This document shows, in pieces, positions 1 through 12,090 of a stretch of DNA of 64,000 nucleotides; the stretch's first letter is position 1, and each line of letters opens with the position of its first letter. Both the position numbers and the translations under genes were made by a program. The notes under the pieces were generated by a model. That model searched no databases. It saw nothing but the letters and a program-made list of their open reading frames with translations, and was not told the DNA's origin. Origin of the DNA: Paraburkholderia haematera (lineage in GTDB: Bacteria; Pseudomonadota; Gammaproteobacteria; Burkholderiales; Burkholderiaceae); assembly GCF_905220975.1 (NCBI RefSeq), contig NZ_CAJNBK010000001.1, positions 62,001-126,000 of the forward strand. Direction: 5' to 3'.

Positions 1-10
1 TGCATCAAGC

Positions 11-26
11 TGGCATCGACCTTGCA
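11..26 (+). promoter_or_regulatory. sigma-54 promoter of dctA
   Basis: The sequence TGGCATCGACCTTGCA matches the -24/-12 consensus with the GG and GC elements at exact spacing. It lies about 190 bases before dctA, whose cognate activator gene dctD (a sigma-54 enhancer-binding protein) is present downstream. Transcription would start near base 37. DctD enhancer sites would lie to the left, outside the window. Confidence 0.8.
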
Positions 27-77
27 ATTCAGAACTCGCGGCCGCAACGGTCCGACAACTAAAGCAAGGAGACAACG

Positions 78-107
78 ATGTCTGATTTCCCTTCCCGGTA
101 TTTCTGA
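78..107 (+). CDS. nine-codon leader ORF before dctA
   Basis: Within the predicted dctA 5' leader an ATG is preceded at good spacing by a strong ribosome binding site (AAGGAG, 66-71) and reads MSDFPSRYF then TGA. The ORF ends about 108 bases before the dctA start. It could be a leader peptide affecting dctA expression, or a remnant. Its translation is inferred only from the ribosome binding site. Confidence 0.4.
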   Translation: MSDFPSRYF

Positions 108-215
108 ATTCGTCGTCTTGTCGCGGCCTAATGCCGTGCACAGGCGTGACGACTATTCGTTCGCATGATGCGCAGCGTGGCAGGCCTTGAGCTCACCCAT
201 ATCGCAGGAAACATC

Positions 216-1496
216 GTGAAGAAACCTATCCACAAAGTGCTGTACGTCCAGGTGATCGTGGCGATCCTCATCGGCATCGCGCTCGGCCACTATTCGCCGG
301 ACTTCGCCATCGACATGAAGCCGCTCGGCGACGGTTTCATCAAGCTGATCAAGATGGTGATCGGGCCGATCATCTTCTGTACGGTGGTGACGGGTATCGC
401 CGGCATGGAAGACATGAAGAAGGTCGGGCGCGTCGGCGGCAAGGCGCTGCTGTACTTCGAAATCGTCTCGACGTTTGCGCTGGTGCTCGGCCTGATCGCG
501 ACGCACGTGCTCAAGCCCGGCGTCGGATTCAACATCGATCCGGCCACGCTCGACGGCAAGGCTGTCGCGTCGTATGCCGCGAAGGCGCATGGCCAGACGA
601 CGGTCGACTTCCTGATGCACATCATTCCGGACACGATGGTGTCCGCATTCGCCCAAGGTGAAATCCTGCAGATCCTGCTGATCGCATTGCTGTTCGGCGC
701 GGTGCTGGCCACGGCCGGTGAGAAGGGCAAGGTCGTCACGAACTTTATCGACGGGCTCTCGCATGTGCTGTTCGGCATCGTGCGCATCATCACGAAGCTC
801 GCGCCGATCGGCGCGTTCGGCGCGATGGCGTTCACGATCGGCAAGTACGGCATCGGCTCGCTGCTGCCGATGCTCAAGCTGATCGGCACGTTCTATCTGA
901 CTTCGATCGTGTTCGTGGTGGTCGTGCTCGGCATCATCGCGCGTGCGGTGGGCTTCAACATCCTGCGCTTTGTCAGCTACATCAAGGAAGAAATGCTGAT
1001 CGTGCTCGGTACGAGCTCGTCGGAAGCCGCGCTGCCGCAACTGATGCTGAAGCTCGAAAAGCTCGGCTGCTCGCGCTCGGTGGTGGGCCTCGTAGTGCCG
1101 ACCGGTTATTCGTTCAACCTCGACGGCACCAACATCTATATGACGATGGCCGTGCTGTTCATCGCTCAGGCTACCAACACCGACCTCACGTGGACGCAGC
1201 AGCTCACGCTGCTGGCGGTGACGATGCTGACCTCGAAGGGCGCGAGCGGTGTAACGGGCGCAGGCTTCATCACGCTGGCCGCCACGCTCGCCGTAGTGCC
1301 GACGATTCCGCTGTCGGGAATGGTGCTGATTCTCGGTATCGACCGTTTCATGAGCGAATGCCGCGCGTTGACGAACATCGTGGGCAATGGTGTGGCGACG
1401 GTGGTGGTGTCGGCATGGGAAAAGGAACTGGACCGCAGCAAGCTGAACGCTGCGTTGCGAGGGGATGTGGCAGTCAAGGAGCCGGCTGAGGCCTAA
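216..1496 (+). CDS. dctA: C4-dicarboxylate:cation symporter DctA
   Basis: Inner-membrane symporter that imports succinate, fumarate and malate. The 426-residue product is full length for the DAACS (SLC1-like) family and carries the family signatures: a serine-rich hairpin ([14 protein letters not shown]) followed by [14 protein letters not shown] chose the GTG at 216 because it is preceded by CAGGAA and gives the usual N terminus ([12 protein letters not shown]). A longer in-frame reading from 165 adds 17 atypical residues. The gene sits behind a sigma-54 promoter and immediately before dctB-dctD, so induction by external C4-dicarboxylates through DctB/DctD is expected. Confidence 0.95.
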   Translation: MKKPIHKVLYVQVIVAILIGIALGHYSPDFAIDMKPLGDGFIKLIKMVIGPIIFCTVVTGIAGMEDMKKVGRVGGKALLYFEIVSTFALVLGLIATHVLKPGVGFNIDPATLDGKAVASYAAKAHGQTTVDFLMHIIPDTMVSAFAQGEILQILLIALLFGAVLATAGEKGKVVTNFIDGLSHVLFGIVRIITKLAPIGAFGAMAFTIGKYGIGSLLPMLKLIGTFYLTSIVFVVVVLGIIARAVGFNILRFVSYIKEEMLIVLGTSSSEAALPQLMLKLEKLGCSRSVVGLVVPTGYSFNLDGTNIYMTMAVLFIAQATNTDLTWTQQLTLLAVTMLTSKGASGVTGAGFITLAATLAVVPTIPLSGMVLILGIDRFMSECRALTNIVGNGVATVVVSAWEKELDRSKLNAALRGDVAVKEPAEA

Positions 1497-1670
1497 GTCG
1501 CGTACCGGCTAGTACGGCTCCCCAGCATCCCCAATCACGGTCGCGGACGCTCACGAATGGAAGCGGCGGCCGCGCACCGTGACCCCGCGCCGTCGGCCGA
1601 CGAAGCTCGTGCCGACGGCGCGTCGCCTTATGCCACAATATCCGATCCACACCGATCGGGAATTGCCAAC

Positions 1671-3557
1671 GTGACGCGCCGCCTGCTGATCCTCTTCGCG
1701 CTCGTCGCCGGGCTCGTGGCGGCGTGCGGGCTCACCTACAGCATCGCGTGGCAGAGCGGGATCGACACGTTGCGGCGCAACGCCGCGGTGCGGGTCGGTC
1801 GCACTACCAGCGCGCTGAAGAGCACGCTTGAGCGCTACGAATCGCTGCCTTATCTGCTGGCCGAACATCCCATCGTGCAGGACGTGCTGGTCAATCCCAC
1901 CCCGGCCAACGTCGAACGCGCCAATCTGTACCTCGAGGACCTCAATCGCCACGCGCGGGCGACGGTCACCTACATCATTCCGCTCGACGGCTATTGCGTC
2001 GCCGCGAGCAACTGGCGCGGGCCGGGCAGCTTCATCGGCGCGGGCTATCAATTCCGGCCGTACTTTCTCGATGCAGTCAAAGGCGGCGTGGGCCGCTTCT
2101 TCGGCATCGGCACGATCTCGCAGGCGCCGGGTTACTACATTTCACAGCCGGTGCGGCGTGACGGCAAGATCGTCGGCGTAGCGGTCGTCAAACTCGATCT
2201 CGAATGGTTCCAGGGCGCGGATGCGTCCGAGCCGCTGGTTGTGACCGACGACCACGGCGTGATCTTTCTGTCGTCGATGCCGGCGTGGAAATATCACACG
2301 ATCCGGCCGTTGTCGGGACAGGTCGCCGATTCGATTTATCAGGCGCGTCAGTATGCGCAGCAACCGATCGCGCCGCTGCCGGTGACGATCGAGCGCACGC
2401 TCGAAGGCAATGCACAGATTGTGCGCATCGGCGGCGGCCGTTATTCGCCGCGTTATCTGGCGTCGCGGCGCGGCATGGGCGAACCGGACTGGCATCTGAT
2501 CACGATGTCCCCTGTCGATCCGGTCGACGCCGACGCGCGCAAAGCGACCATCGTTACCGGCTTTGGATACGTGTCGCTGGTGCTGCTCGCGTTCTACTGG
2601 AGAATGCGCCGCGCCCGGGTGCGTGAGATGATGCGCAGCCGTTCCCTGCTGCAAAAGGCCTACGCTGAATTGAACCGTCGCGTGGCCGAGCGCACCGCGG
2701 ACCTCTCGCAAGCGAACGAACAGTTGCAGAAGGAAGTCGCCGAACGTACGCGCGCCGAGCAGGAACTACGCGCCGCGCACGATGAACTGATCCAGGCGAG
2801 CAAACTCGCCGCACTCGGTCAGATGGCGGCCGGCATCACGCATGAATTGAATCAGCCACTCGCGGCACTGCGCGGTTTTTCGGACAACACGCGCGTGCTG
2901 CTCGAACGCGGCGACCAGGCCTCGGCGCGAGAAAATCTCGAAGCGATCGCGGCGCTCACCGAGCGCATGGGCAAGATCACCAATCAGTTGAAGCTGTTCG
3001 TGGGACGCGCGCGGCCACGCAGTGCGCGTGCGCCGATCATGCGAGCGTTGCGCAACGTCATCGCGCTGCTGCAAAAGCGCCTGCAAGGCGTCGACGTCGA
3101 GCTTGCATTGCTCGACACAGGCACAGGCGTGCGCACACCGCTGAATCTCGCCGACGATCATCCCGAGCTGGTCGCCCATTGCGACGATCTGCGGCTCGAA
3201 CAGGTGCTGATCAATCTGCTCGGCAACGCGCTCGACGCAACGGCGGAGACGACGCCGCCGCGCATTTCGATCGAGATCGACGCCGCGGAGTCGAGCGTGT
3301 CGTTTGCCGTGCGCGACAACGGCCCCGGCATTCCCGACGACGTGCTGCCGCGTCTGTTCGAACCGTTCTTCACGACGAAGGAAATGGGCCAGGGGCTGGG
3401 GCTCGGCCTCGCGATTTCGTCGTCGATTGCGCGCGACTGCGGCGGCACATTGGCGGCGCGCAACGCGCCGGACGGCGGTGCATTATTCGTGTTGACGCTG
3501 CGCCGCGCGCGCGTGCAGACGAGCCCTACCTCGGACCCGCTCACCACCGGTTCCTGA
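1671..3557 (+). CDS. dctB: C4-dicarboxylate sensor histidine kinase DctB
   Basis: Membrane sensor kinase of 628 residues. An N-terminal transmembrane segment (about residues 4-26), a large periplasmic PAS-like sensor region, and a second membrane segment near residue 300 are followed by a coiled coil and the dimerisation/phosphoacceptor motif THELNQPLAALR (His391). The ATPase domain shows N (LLGNALDA), G1 (DNGPGIP) and G2 (GLGLGLAIS) boxes. The GTG at 1671 places the first membrane segment at the N terminus; an upstream in-frame ATG at 1557 would add 38 hydrophilic residues. dctD follows after 16 bases. Confidence 0.92.
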   Translation: MTRRLLILFALVAGLVAACGLTYSIAWQSGIDTLRRNAAVRVGRTTSALKSTLERYESLPYLLAEHPIVQDVLVNPTPANVERANLYLEDLNRHARATVTYIIPLDGYCVAASNWRGPGSFIGAGYQFRPYFLDAVKGGVGRFFGIGTISQAPGYYISQPVRRDGKIVGVAVVKLDLEWFQGADASEPLVVTDDHGVIFLSSMPAWKYHTIRPLSGQVADSIYQARQYAQQPIAPLPVTIERTLEGNAQIVRIGGGRYSPRYLASRRGMGEPDWHLITMSPVDPVDADARKATIVTGFGYVSLVLLAFYWRMRRARVREMMRSRSLLQKAYAELNRRVAERTADLSQANEQLQKEVAERTRAEQELRAAHDELIQASKLAALGQMAAGITHELNQPLAALRGFSDNTRVLLERGDQASARENLEAIAALTERMGKITNQLKLFVGRARPRSARAPIMRALRNVIALLQKRLQGVDVELALLDTGTGVRTPLNLADDHPELVAHCDDLRLEQVLINLLGNALDATAETTPPRISIEIDAAESSVSFAVRDNGPGIPDDVLPRLFEPFFTTKEMGQGLGLGLAISSSIARDCGGTLAARNAPDGGALFVLTLRRARVQTSPTSDPLTTGS

Positions 3558-3573
3558 ATCAAACGAGAACGAC

Positions 3574-4926
3574 ATGCTGAACCACGGCTTGCAAGTGCTG
3601 TACATCGAAGACGACGAACTGGTGCGGCGCGCCAGCGTGCAGAGTTTGCAACTGGCGGGCTTCGACGTCATCGGCCATGCCTCGGCGGAATCCGCTGCGA
3701 AGATAATCAGCGCGGATTATTCGGGGGTGATCGTCAGCGATATTCGTTTGCCCGGGGCGAGCGGTCTCGAACTGCTCGCGCAGTGCCATGAGCGCGCGCC
3801 CGACGTGCCGGTGATTCTGGTCACCGGCCATGGCGATATTTCGATGGCCGTGCAGGCCATGCGTGACGGCGCGTATGACTTCATCGAAAAACCGTTCGCG
3901 TCCGAACGCCTGATCGAAGCCGTGCGACGTGCGCTGGAGCGCCGCAAGCTGGTGCTCGAGAACCACGCGCTGCGCCGTGAACTGGCCGGGCAGAACTCGG
4001 TGGCCCCGCGCATCATCGGCCGTAGTCCGGCGATCGAGCAGGTGCGGCGGCTGATCGCGAATATTGCGCCGACCGACGCGTCGGTGCTGATCAATGGCGA
4101 CACCGGCGCGGGCAAGGAGTTGATCGCGCGAAGTCTGCATGAACTGTCGCCGCGGCGTGACAAGCCGTTTATCGCGGTGAATTGCGGCGCGCTGCCGGAG
4201 CCGATGTTCGAGTCGGAAATGTTCGGCTATGAACCGGGTGCATTCACCGGCGCGGCAAAGCGCCGGATCGGCAAGCTCGAACATGCTTCGGGCGGCACGC
4301 TGTTTCTCGACGAAATCGAGAGCATGCCGCTTGCGTTGCAGGTCAAGTTGCTGCGTGTTTTGCAGGACGGCGTGCTGGAACGGCTCGGCTCGAATCAACC
4401 GATTCGCGTGAATTGCCGCGTGGTGGCGGCCGCGAAGGGCGACATGGCCGAGCATGTCGCGGACGGCTCGTTCCGGCGCGATTTGCTGTACCGGCTGAAC
4501 GTGGTGACGATCGCGCTGCCGCCGTTGGGCGAGCGTCGCGAAGACATCGTGCCGCTCTTCGAACACTTCCTGCTGGATGCGGCGGTGCGTTATCAGCGCC
4601 CCGCGCCGATTCTCACCGATCGGCAACGTGCCGGCCTGATGCAGCGCGAGTGGCCGGGGAATGTGCGCGAATTGCGCAATGCCGCCGACCGCTTCGTGCT
4701 CGGCGTGGCCGACGATCCGGTCATGTCTTTCACCGACGAGGACGCCGCGACCCAGCCGTTGAAGGAGCGGGTCGAGCAATTCGAGCGAGCGGTGATCGCC
4801 GAGGCGTTGGAGCAGGCAGGAGGCGTGGTCGCGGTTGCGGCGGACAAGCTGCAACTGGGCAAGGCGACGCTCTACGAGAAGATCAAGCGATATGGCCTCG
4901 CGGCCAAAGGGGAAGGGGAGCGGTGA
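3574..4926 (+). CDS. dctD: sigma-54-dependent response regulator DctD
   Basis: Cytoplasmic transcription activator of 450 residues that receives phosphate from DctB and drives sigma-54 transcription of dctA. The order is a receiver domain (acceptor Asp56 in SDIRLPGA), an AAA+ domain with Walker A GDTGAGKE and the sigma-54 contact loop GAFTGA (residues 222-227), and a C-terminal Fis-type helix-turn-helix (about 415-445). All hallmarks are intact. It forms an operon with dctB and is followed by a strong hairpin. Confidence 0.95.
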   Translation: MLNHGLQVLYIEDDELVRRASVQSLQLAGFDVIGHASAESAAKIISADYSGVIVSDIRLPGASGLELLAQCHERAPDVPVILVTGHGDISMAVQAMRDGAYDFIEKPFASERLIEAVRRALERRKLVLENHALRRELAGQNSVAPRIIGRSPAIEQVRRLIANIAPTDASVLINGDTGAGKELIARSLHELSPRRDKPFIAVNCGALPEPMFESEMFGYEPGAFTGAAKRRIGKLEHASGGTLFLDEIESMPLALQVKLLRVLQDGVLERLGSNQPIRVNCRVVAAAKGDMAEHVADGSFRRDLLYRLNVVTIALPPLGERREDIVPLFEHFLLDAAVRYQRPAPILTDRQRAGLMQREWPGNVRELRNAADRFVLGVADDPVMSFTDEDAATQPLKERVEQFERAVIAEALEQAGGVVAVAADKLQLGKATLYEKIKRYGLAAKGEGER

Positions 4927-4933
4927 GAATTTG

Positions 4934-4969
4934 AAACGCCGGCGGCGAGGTGCGACGCCGGCGTGTTTG
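4934..4969 (+). terminator. hairpin terminator after dctBD
   Basis: A nine-base inverted repeat (ACGCCGGCG / CGCCGGCGT) with an 11-base loop lies just past the dctD stop and before the convergent thioredoxin gene. The T tract is short (GTTTG), so termination may be bidirectional or weak. Confidence 0.6.
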
Positions 4970-5003
4970 AATCAGGACTTTTTACTCACGCATTGCGCGG
5001 TAA

Positions 5004-5534
5004 TCAGGCCGCGTTCAGCGCTTTTTCCAGCAACTGGTCGAGTTCCGCGAATTGCGGCTCGCCAACGTAGCGCTTCAGAATCTTGCCGTCCTTGTCGACC
5101 AGGAAGGTGGTCGGCGTGAGCTGGACGTTGCCGAACTGCTTGGCGGCGGTGCCGTCGTCCATTGCAACCTTGAACGGCAACTGGCGCGTTTGCGTGTAGT
5201 TGGCCACGTACATCGGCGCGTCGTAGTTCATCGCGACGGCGACGAATTCGAGCCCTTTGCCCTTGAAGCGGTTATAGGTCTGGACCATCTGCGGCATTTC
5301 TTTCATGCAGGTGTCGCAACTGGTCGCCCAGAAGTTGACCAGGTAGACCTTGCCTTTCAGGTCGGCGGTCGAGACTTTCTGGCCCGACAGCAACGTGAAG
5401 GTCGCATCGGGCACGCGCTGCTGACCGGCGAACGCGAAATAGCCGGCAATCGCAATCGCGACGGCCACGACGGCGATGATGATGTAGCGAATCGGATTCG
5501 TGCGCCGTGCGGCGGTGGACGGGGTGGAACTCAT
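5004..5534 (-). CDS. TlpA-family membrane-anchored thioredoxin
   Basis: Thiol-disulfide oxidoreductase of 176 residues, anchored by one N-terminal membrane helix (about residues 16-37) with the thioredoxin fold in the periplasm. The active site is CDTC (Cys73/Cys76) inside VNFWATSCDTCMKEMP, and the cis-Pro region TPTTFLVDKDG is present. I chose the ATG at 5534, preceded by GAGG; the open frame extends upstream but has no family-like sequence. TlpA/ResA proteins reduce cytochrome c apoproteins or copper-site cysteines. The substrate here cannot be told from context. Confidence 0.85.
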   Translation of the reverse strand: MSSTPSTAARRTNPIRYIIIAVVAVAIAIAGYFAFAGQQRVPDATFTLLSGQKVSTADLKGKVYLVNFWATSCDTCMKEMPQMVQTYNRFKGKGLEFVAVAMNYDAPMYVANYTQTRQLPFKVAMDDGTAAKQFGNVQLTPTTFLVDKDGKILKRYVGEPQFAELDQLLEKALNAA

Positions 5535-5718
5535 GAACGGAACCTCGAGAGTCGCGCAGAATGCGCGGGACAGTGCGTTGGTTTGGACCGCTTTAGGACG
5601 ATTAAATCCGGTGCTGCCAAGCTTCGCTATTGTAGCCCCATTCCGGCCGTGCGGCAGCGGACGGCCCGGGAGGGGATAATAGGACTTTACGTTCCGGTTA
5701 CCCCGTTCTTCTGTCCCC

Positions 5719-6396
5719 ATGCTCCGAACCGCTTTTCGCTTCCTCGCCCGGATCTCGACAATCCCGTTTGGCCCTTCCGTTAGCCGTTCCTCAAGTGTCT
5801 CCCCGGCCGATGTCGCCGATGGCCGCCCGGCCGACGCCGCTTCCCGCTTGCCGCAGGCGCGCCCGTTGCTCGGCACGGTAGCCTGCGTGCTGGCCTTGAG
5901 CGGCGCGTTGGCGGCGTGTTCGCCGACCTTCGACTGGCGCACCATCATGAACAACGACAACGGTTACGCCGTCGATCTGCCGGCCAAACCGGGCAACGAT
6001 CAACGTACGGTCATGATCGACGGAAAGCAGATGCAAATGGCCATGCAGACAGCCGAGGCCGGCGACGCCGTGTTCGCGGTTGGCACCGTCATGCTGCCGA
6101 GCGACGACGAAGCGACGCAGCGCGCCGCCCTCGAATTCCTGCGCACGGGCCTTGCCCGTAACGTCGGCGCCGCGCCGGACGCGCATGCGGTGCAAATTCC
6201 GCTCGCTGCTGGCGGTAAGGTGTTGGGCCTGGAAATGAAGCTGACCGGCGAAGCCGGCTCGCAACATGAGACGCGCACCGTCTATGCGCGGCTGGTCGCG
6301 CGTGGCCGGCATGTGTATCAGGCGGCGATCATTGCTTCCGGGCCTCTGCAGCAGGAACAGGTCGACCAGTTTTTTTCGTCGTTCCAACTGTATTGA
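5719..6396 (+). CDS. putative lipoprotein, unknown function
   Basis: The reading frame contains a signal peptide and lipobox (LSGALAAC, Cys67) and then about 158 residues of mature protein without a recognised domain. The 66 residues before the cysteine are long for a lipoprotein leader, so the true start is uncertain. A TTG at 5869 would give a 16-residue leader, but no ribosome binding site clearly decides. The gene is divergent from the thioredoxin gene. Confidence 0.65.
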   Translation: MLRTAFRFLARISTIPFGPSVSRSSSVSPADVADGRPADAASRLPQARPLLGTVACVLALSGALAACSPTFDWRTIMNNDNGYAVDLPAKPGNDQRTVMIDGKQMQMAMQTAEAGDAVFAVGTVMLPSDDEATQRAALEFLRTGLARNVGAAPDAHAVQIPLAAGGKVLGLEMKLTGEAGSQHETRTVYARLVARGRHVYQAAIIASGPLQQEQVDQFFSSFQLY

Positions 6397-7359
6397 AAGC
6401 GGCGTTTTCGGTCGATTCAGCGCGCGACAAGATCCAAGTGCACAGTGAAAGTTCCTTCGCAGGATCGCGCGCTAATTCCCGGTTTACGTTGAAGTTTTTC
6501 GATTACTCACAGACCCTGTGGATAACTCTGTTGAGAACTTCGCATTTTCTGCCGCTGATGCCCATCCCGTGGGCCTTCTGTCAGCGCGAGTCCGCTCCGC
6601 GCGGTCGAAATAACCCAATTAAATCAATGCCATTTGGATGCGCGCTTGCGTGTGCCTTTCAGATGTTTCCAGATTTATCTGGAACGCGCACTTGTGCATA
6701 AGTCAAGTCTTGACAGGCGTTTTTTGCTGGGGACGCGGCGCACATCAGACTCGAAGTGTCGCTAGATTTCGTGGGCGCTCCATGATGACGCAGCGCCCGC
6801 GATGACTTGTTATGGGAGCTTCCCGCACACGTCCGCGAGGAAGGCGGATCAGAACACCAAAGTTCGTTTCCGTGGGGCTGAGCAAATCTTTTGGCTGCAG
6901 GCGGGCGTGCTCGGGGTGATATATCCCAGACGGAATTCAAAGCGAACTCACTAAATTCAAAATGCATCAACTTGTTACGCCAACGGACTGAGCTACCGTG
7001 CCGGATTCTATTCGCGTCCTTGCTGTTTCCTCCCTTGCCTAGTAAATTTGCGCGAAAGCTGCGCCTACTTTATGCGTTTTAAGGCAACGAAGTTTGCTCG
7101 CCTTTTTGAGTTTGGGAGCTATTTTCCAAACGGCTACACAACCTTTGGATCTGATTGCAGAGATAGACAGGATACGCAAGCGATCCAGTCAGGGCAGGAG
7201 CGATTTTCTTAGGTGGCGCTACTCGCCGAGCCAAGCGGCCGTTCACCGCTTTGGTACGTTATGTGCCGCCCTTTGGCAAATTCACTGAATACAACCAAAC
7301 CATTTTTCTTGATTTAGCGGTGCGCGCTGCGCAACTAACCAATACAAAAGGTCGCTAAT
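6397..7359. other. gene-free region before the autotransporter
   Basis: About 960 bases, visibly richer in A+T than the flanks. Short open frames occur on both strands, but none has a convincing start, composition or motif. The end holds a plausible ribosome binding site (AAAGG) for the autotransporter ATG. I see no tRNA or mobile-element trace. It may hold the autotransporter promoter and regulatory sites. Confidence 0.5.
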
Positions 7360-10974
<3,615 letters not shown>

Positions 10975-10996
10975 GAGGTGTTGCGTTGCAGTCGCG

Positions 10997-11031
10997 CCAG
11001 GTGCGTGGCCGCAGTGCGACCACGCACCTGG
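10997..11031. terminator. perfect 12-bp hairpin between convergent genes
   Basis: CCAGGTGCGTGG and CCACGCACCTGG flank an 11-base loop between the autotransporter stop and the convergent comM 3' part. There is no T tract. It probably acts as a transcription barrier for one or both genes. Confidence 0.5.
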
Positions 11032-11117
11032 CCCCTCCCAAACCATAGATCCTGCGGGGCGTGGTTCCATGGCGATCGGGCGGAACGGCTGCGGCCGCCT
11101 TACACTGCCCGGTCGTG

Positions 11118-11985
11118 TCAAGTCGTGGTCATCACGCGCCGATATTGAATGGCTTCGCCGATCTGCGCCGCGCTCGGCATGGTGGAGCCGGCCAGATCGG
11201 CGATGGTTCGCGCCACCTTCAGGACTCTGTAGTAAGCACGGGCCGACCAGCCGAAGCGCTCACTGGCTTGGCGCAGCAAAGCTTCACCGGCTGAGTCGAG
11301 GCGGCAAACCTCGTCCACTTCCCGTCCGCCCAGTTCCCGATTGGTTTTGCCTTGCCGGGCCAGTTGCCGCTCGCGAGCGGCATTCACCCGCAGTGCGATC
11401 GTCGCGCTGGATTCACCTGTGGCGGTGGCACGTGCCGACAACTCCGCCGGCGTGAGCGCAGGAATCTCGATCTGGATGTCGATCCGGTCGAGAAGCGGTC
11501 CGGACAGCTTGCGCAGATAGCGCGCCGCGATCTCGGGCGTGCAGCGGCAGCGGCCGTTAGGGTCGCCGCGCCAGCCGCATGGGCACGGGTTCATTGCGGC
11601 GATCAACTGGCAGGCGGCCGGAAAATCCGCTTGCAAGGCAGCGCGCGAGATTGTGATGCGACCGGCTTCGAGGGGCTCGCGCAGGGTTTCCAGTACATGG
11701 CGGTCAAATTCCGGTAGCTCGTCCAGAAACAAGACACCCAGATGCGCCAGGGTGATCTCGCCGGGTTGCGGTGGATTGCGCCCGCCGACCAGCGCCGCCG
11801 CGCTCGACGAATGATGCGGCGCGCGAAACGGCCGTTGCCGCCATTGTGAGGGCGTAAATCCGGTCCGGCTGGCGGACAGCAAAGCTGCCGAGCTGAGCGC
11901 TTCGTCGTCGGTCATGGGCGGAAGCAGGCCTGGCAGGCGAGCGGCGAGCATCGATTTGCCCGCACCAGGTGGCCCGACCAGCAAG
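11118..11985 (-). pseudogene. comM: comM 3' part (C-terminal half), split by island
   Basis: Encodes the ATPase half of ComM/YifB, the hexameric branch-migration helicase that promotes natural transformation. Walker A (GPPGAGKS), Walker B (VLFLDELPEF) and the Mg-chelatase-like C-terminal domain with its cysteines (MNPCPCG) are intact. The first 220 or so residues are missing; they lie at 43,360-44,105 on the same strand. The open frame runs a few codons into the island and could start at an ATG at 12,008, but without the N-terminal domain it is probably non-functional. Confidence 0.93.
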
Positions 11986-12006
11986 GACGTAGGGCCAAAT
12001 AAACCC
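11971..12006. other. attL junction of the serine-recombinase island
   Basis: comM sequence matches up to GGCCCGACCAGC-AAG (11,983-11,985). After that the codons no longer fit comM. Island DNA begins GACGTA and then the arm GGGCCAAATAAACCC (11,992-12,006), which is the inverted partner of the arm at the right junction. AAG is the only sequence shared by the two junctions, so the crossover lies there. Confidence 0.8.
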
Positions 12007-12090
12007 AATGGGCTAATTAGACCCTATCAGGCGGCTATAGCATATGACCTTGTGATAGATTAGACCTCCCCCGTTTCTGCCAGCCGTGCC

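Noticed and set aside
153-1040. 295-codon open frame antisense to dctA
   Set aside because: Arg/His/Asp-rich product typical of the reverse frame of a G+C-rich gene; no ribosome binding site or family features.
3559-4854. 431-codon open frame antisense to dctD
   Set aside because: Exact shadow of a gene with intact domain structure; product composition is artefactual.
6393-7288. Several short open frames before the autotransporter
   Set aside because: Low-quality composition and no ribosome binding sites; treated as intergenic.
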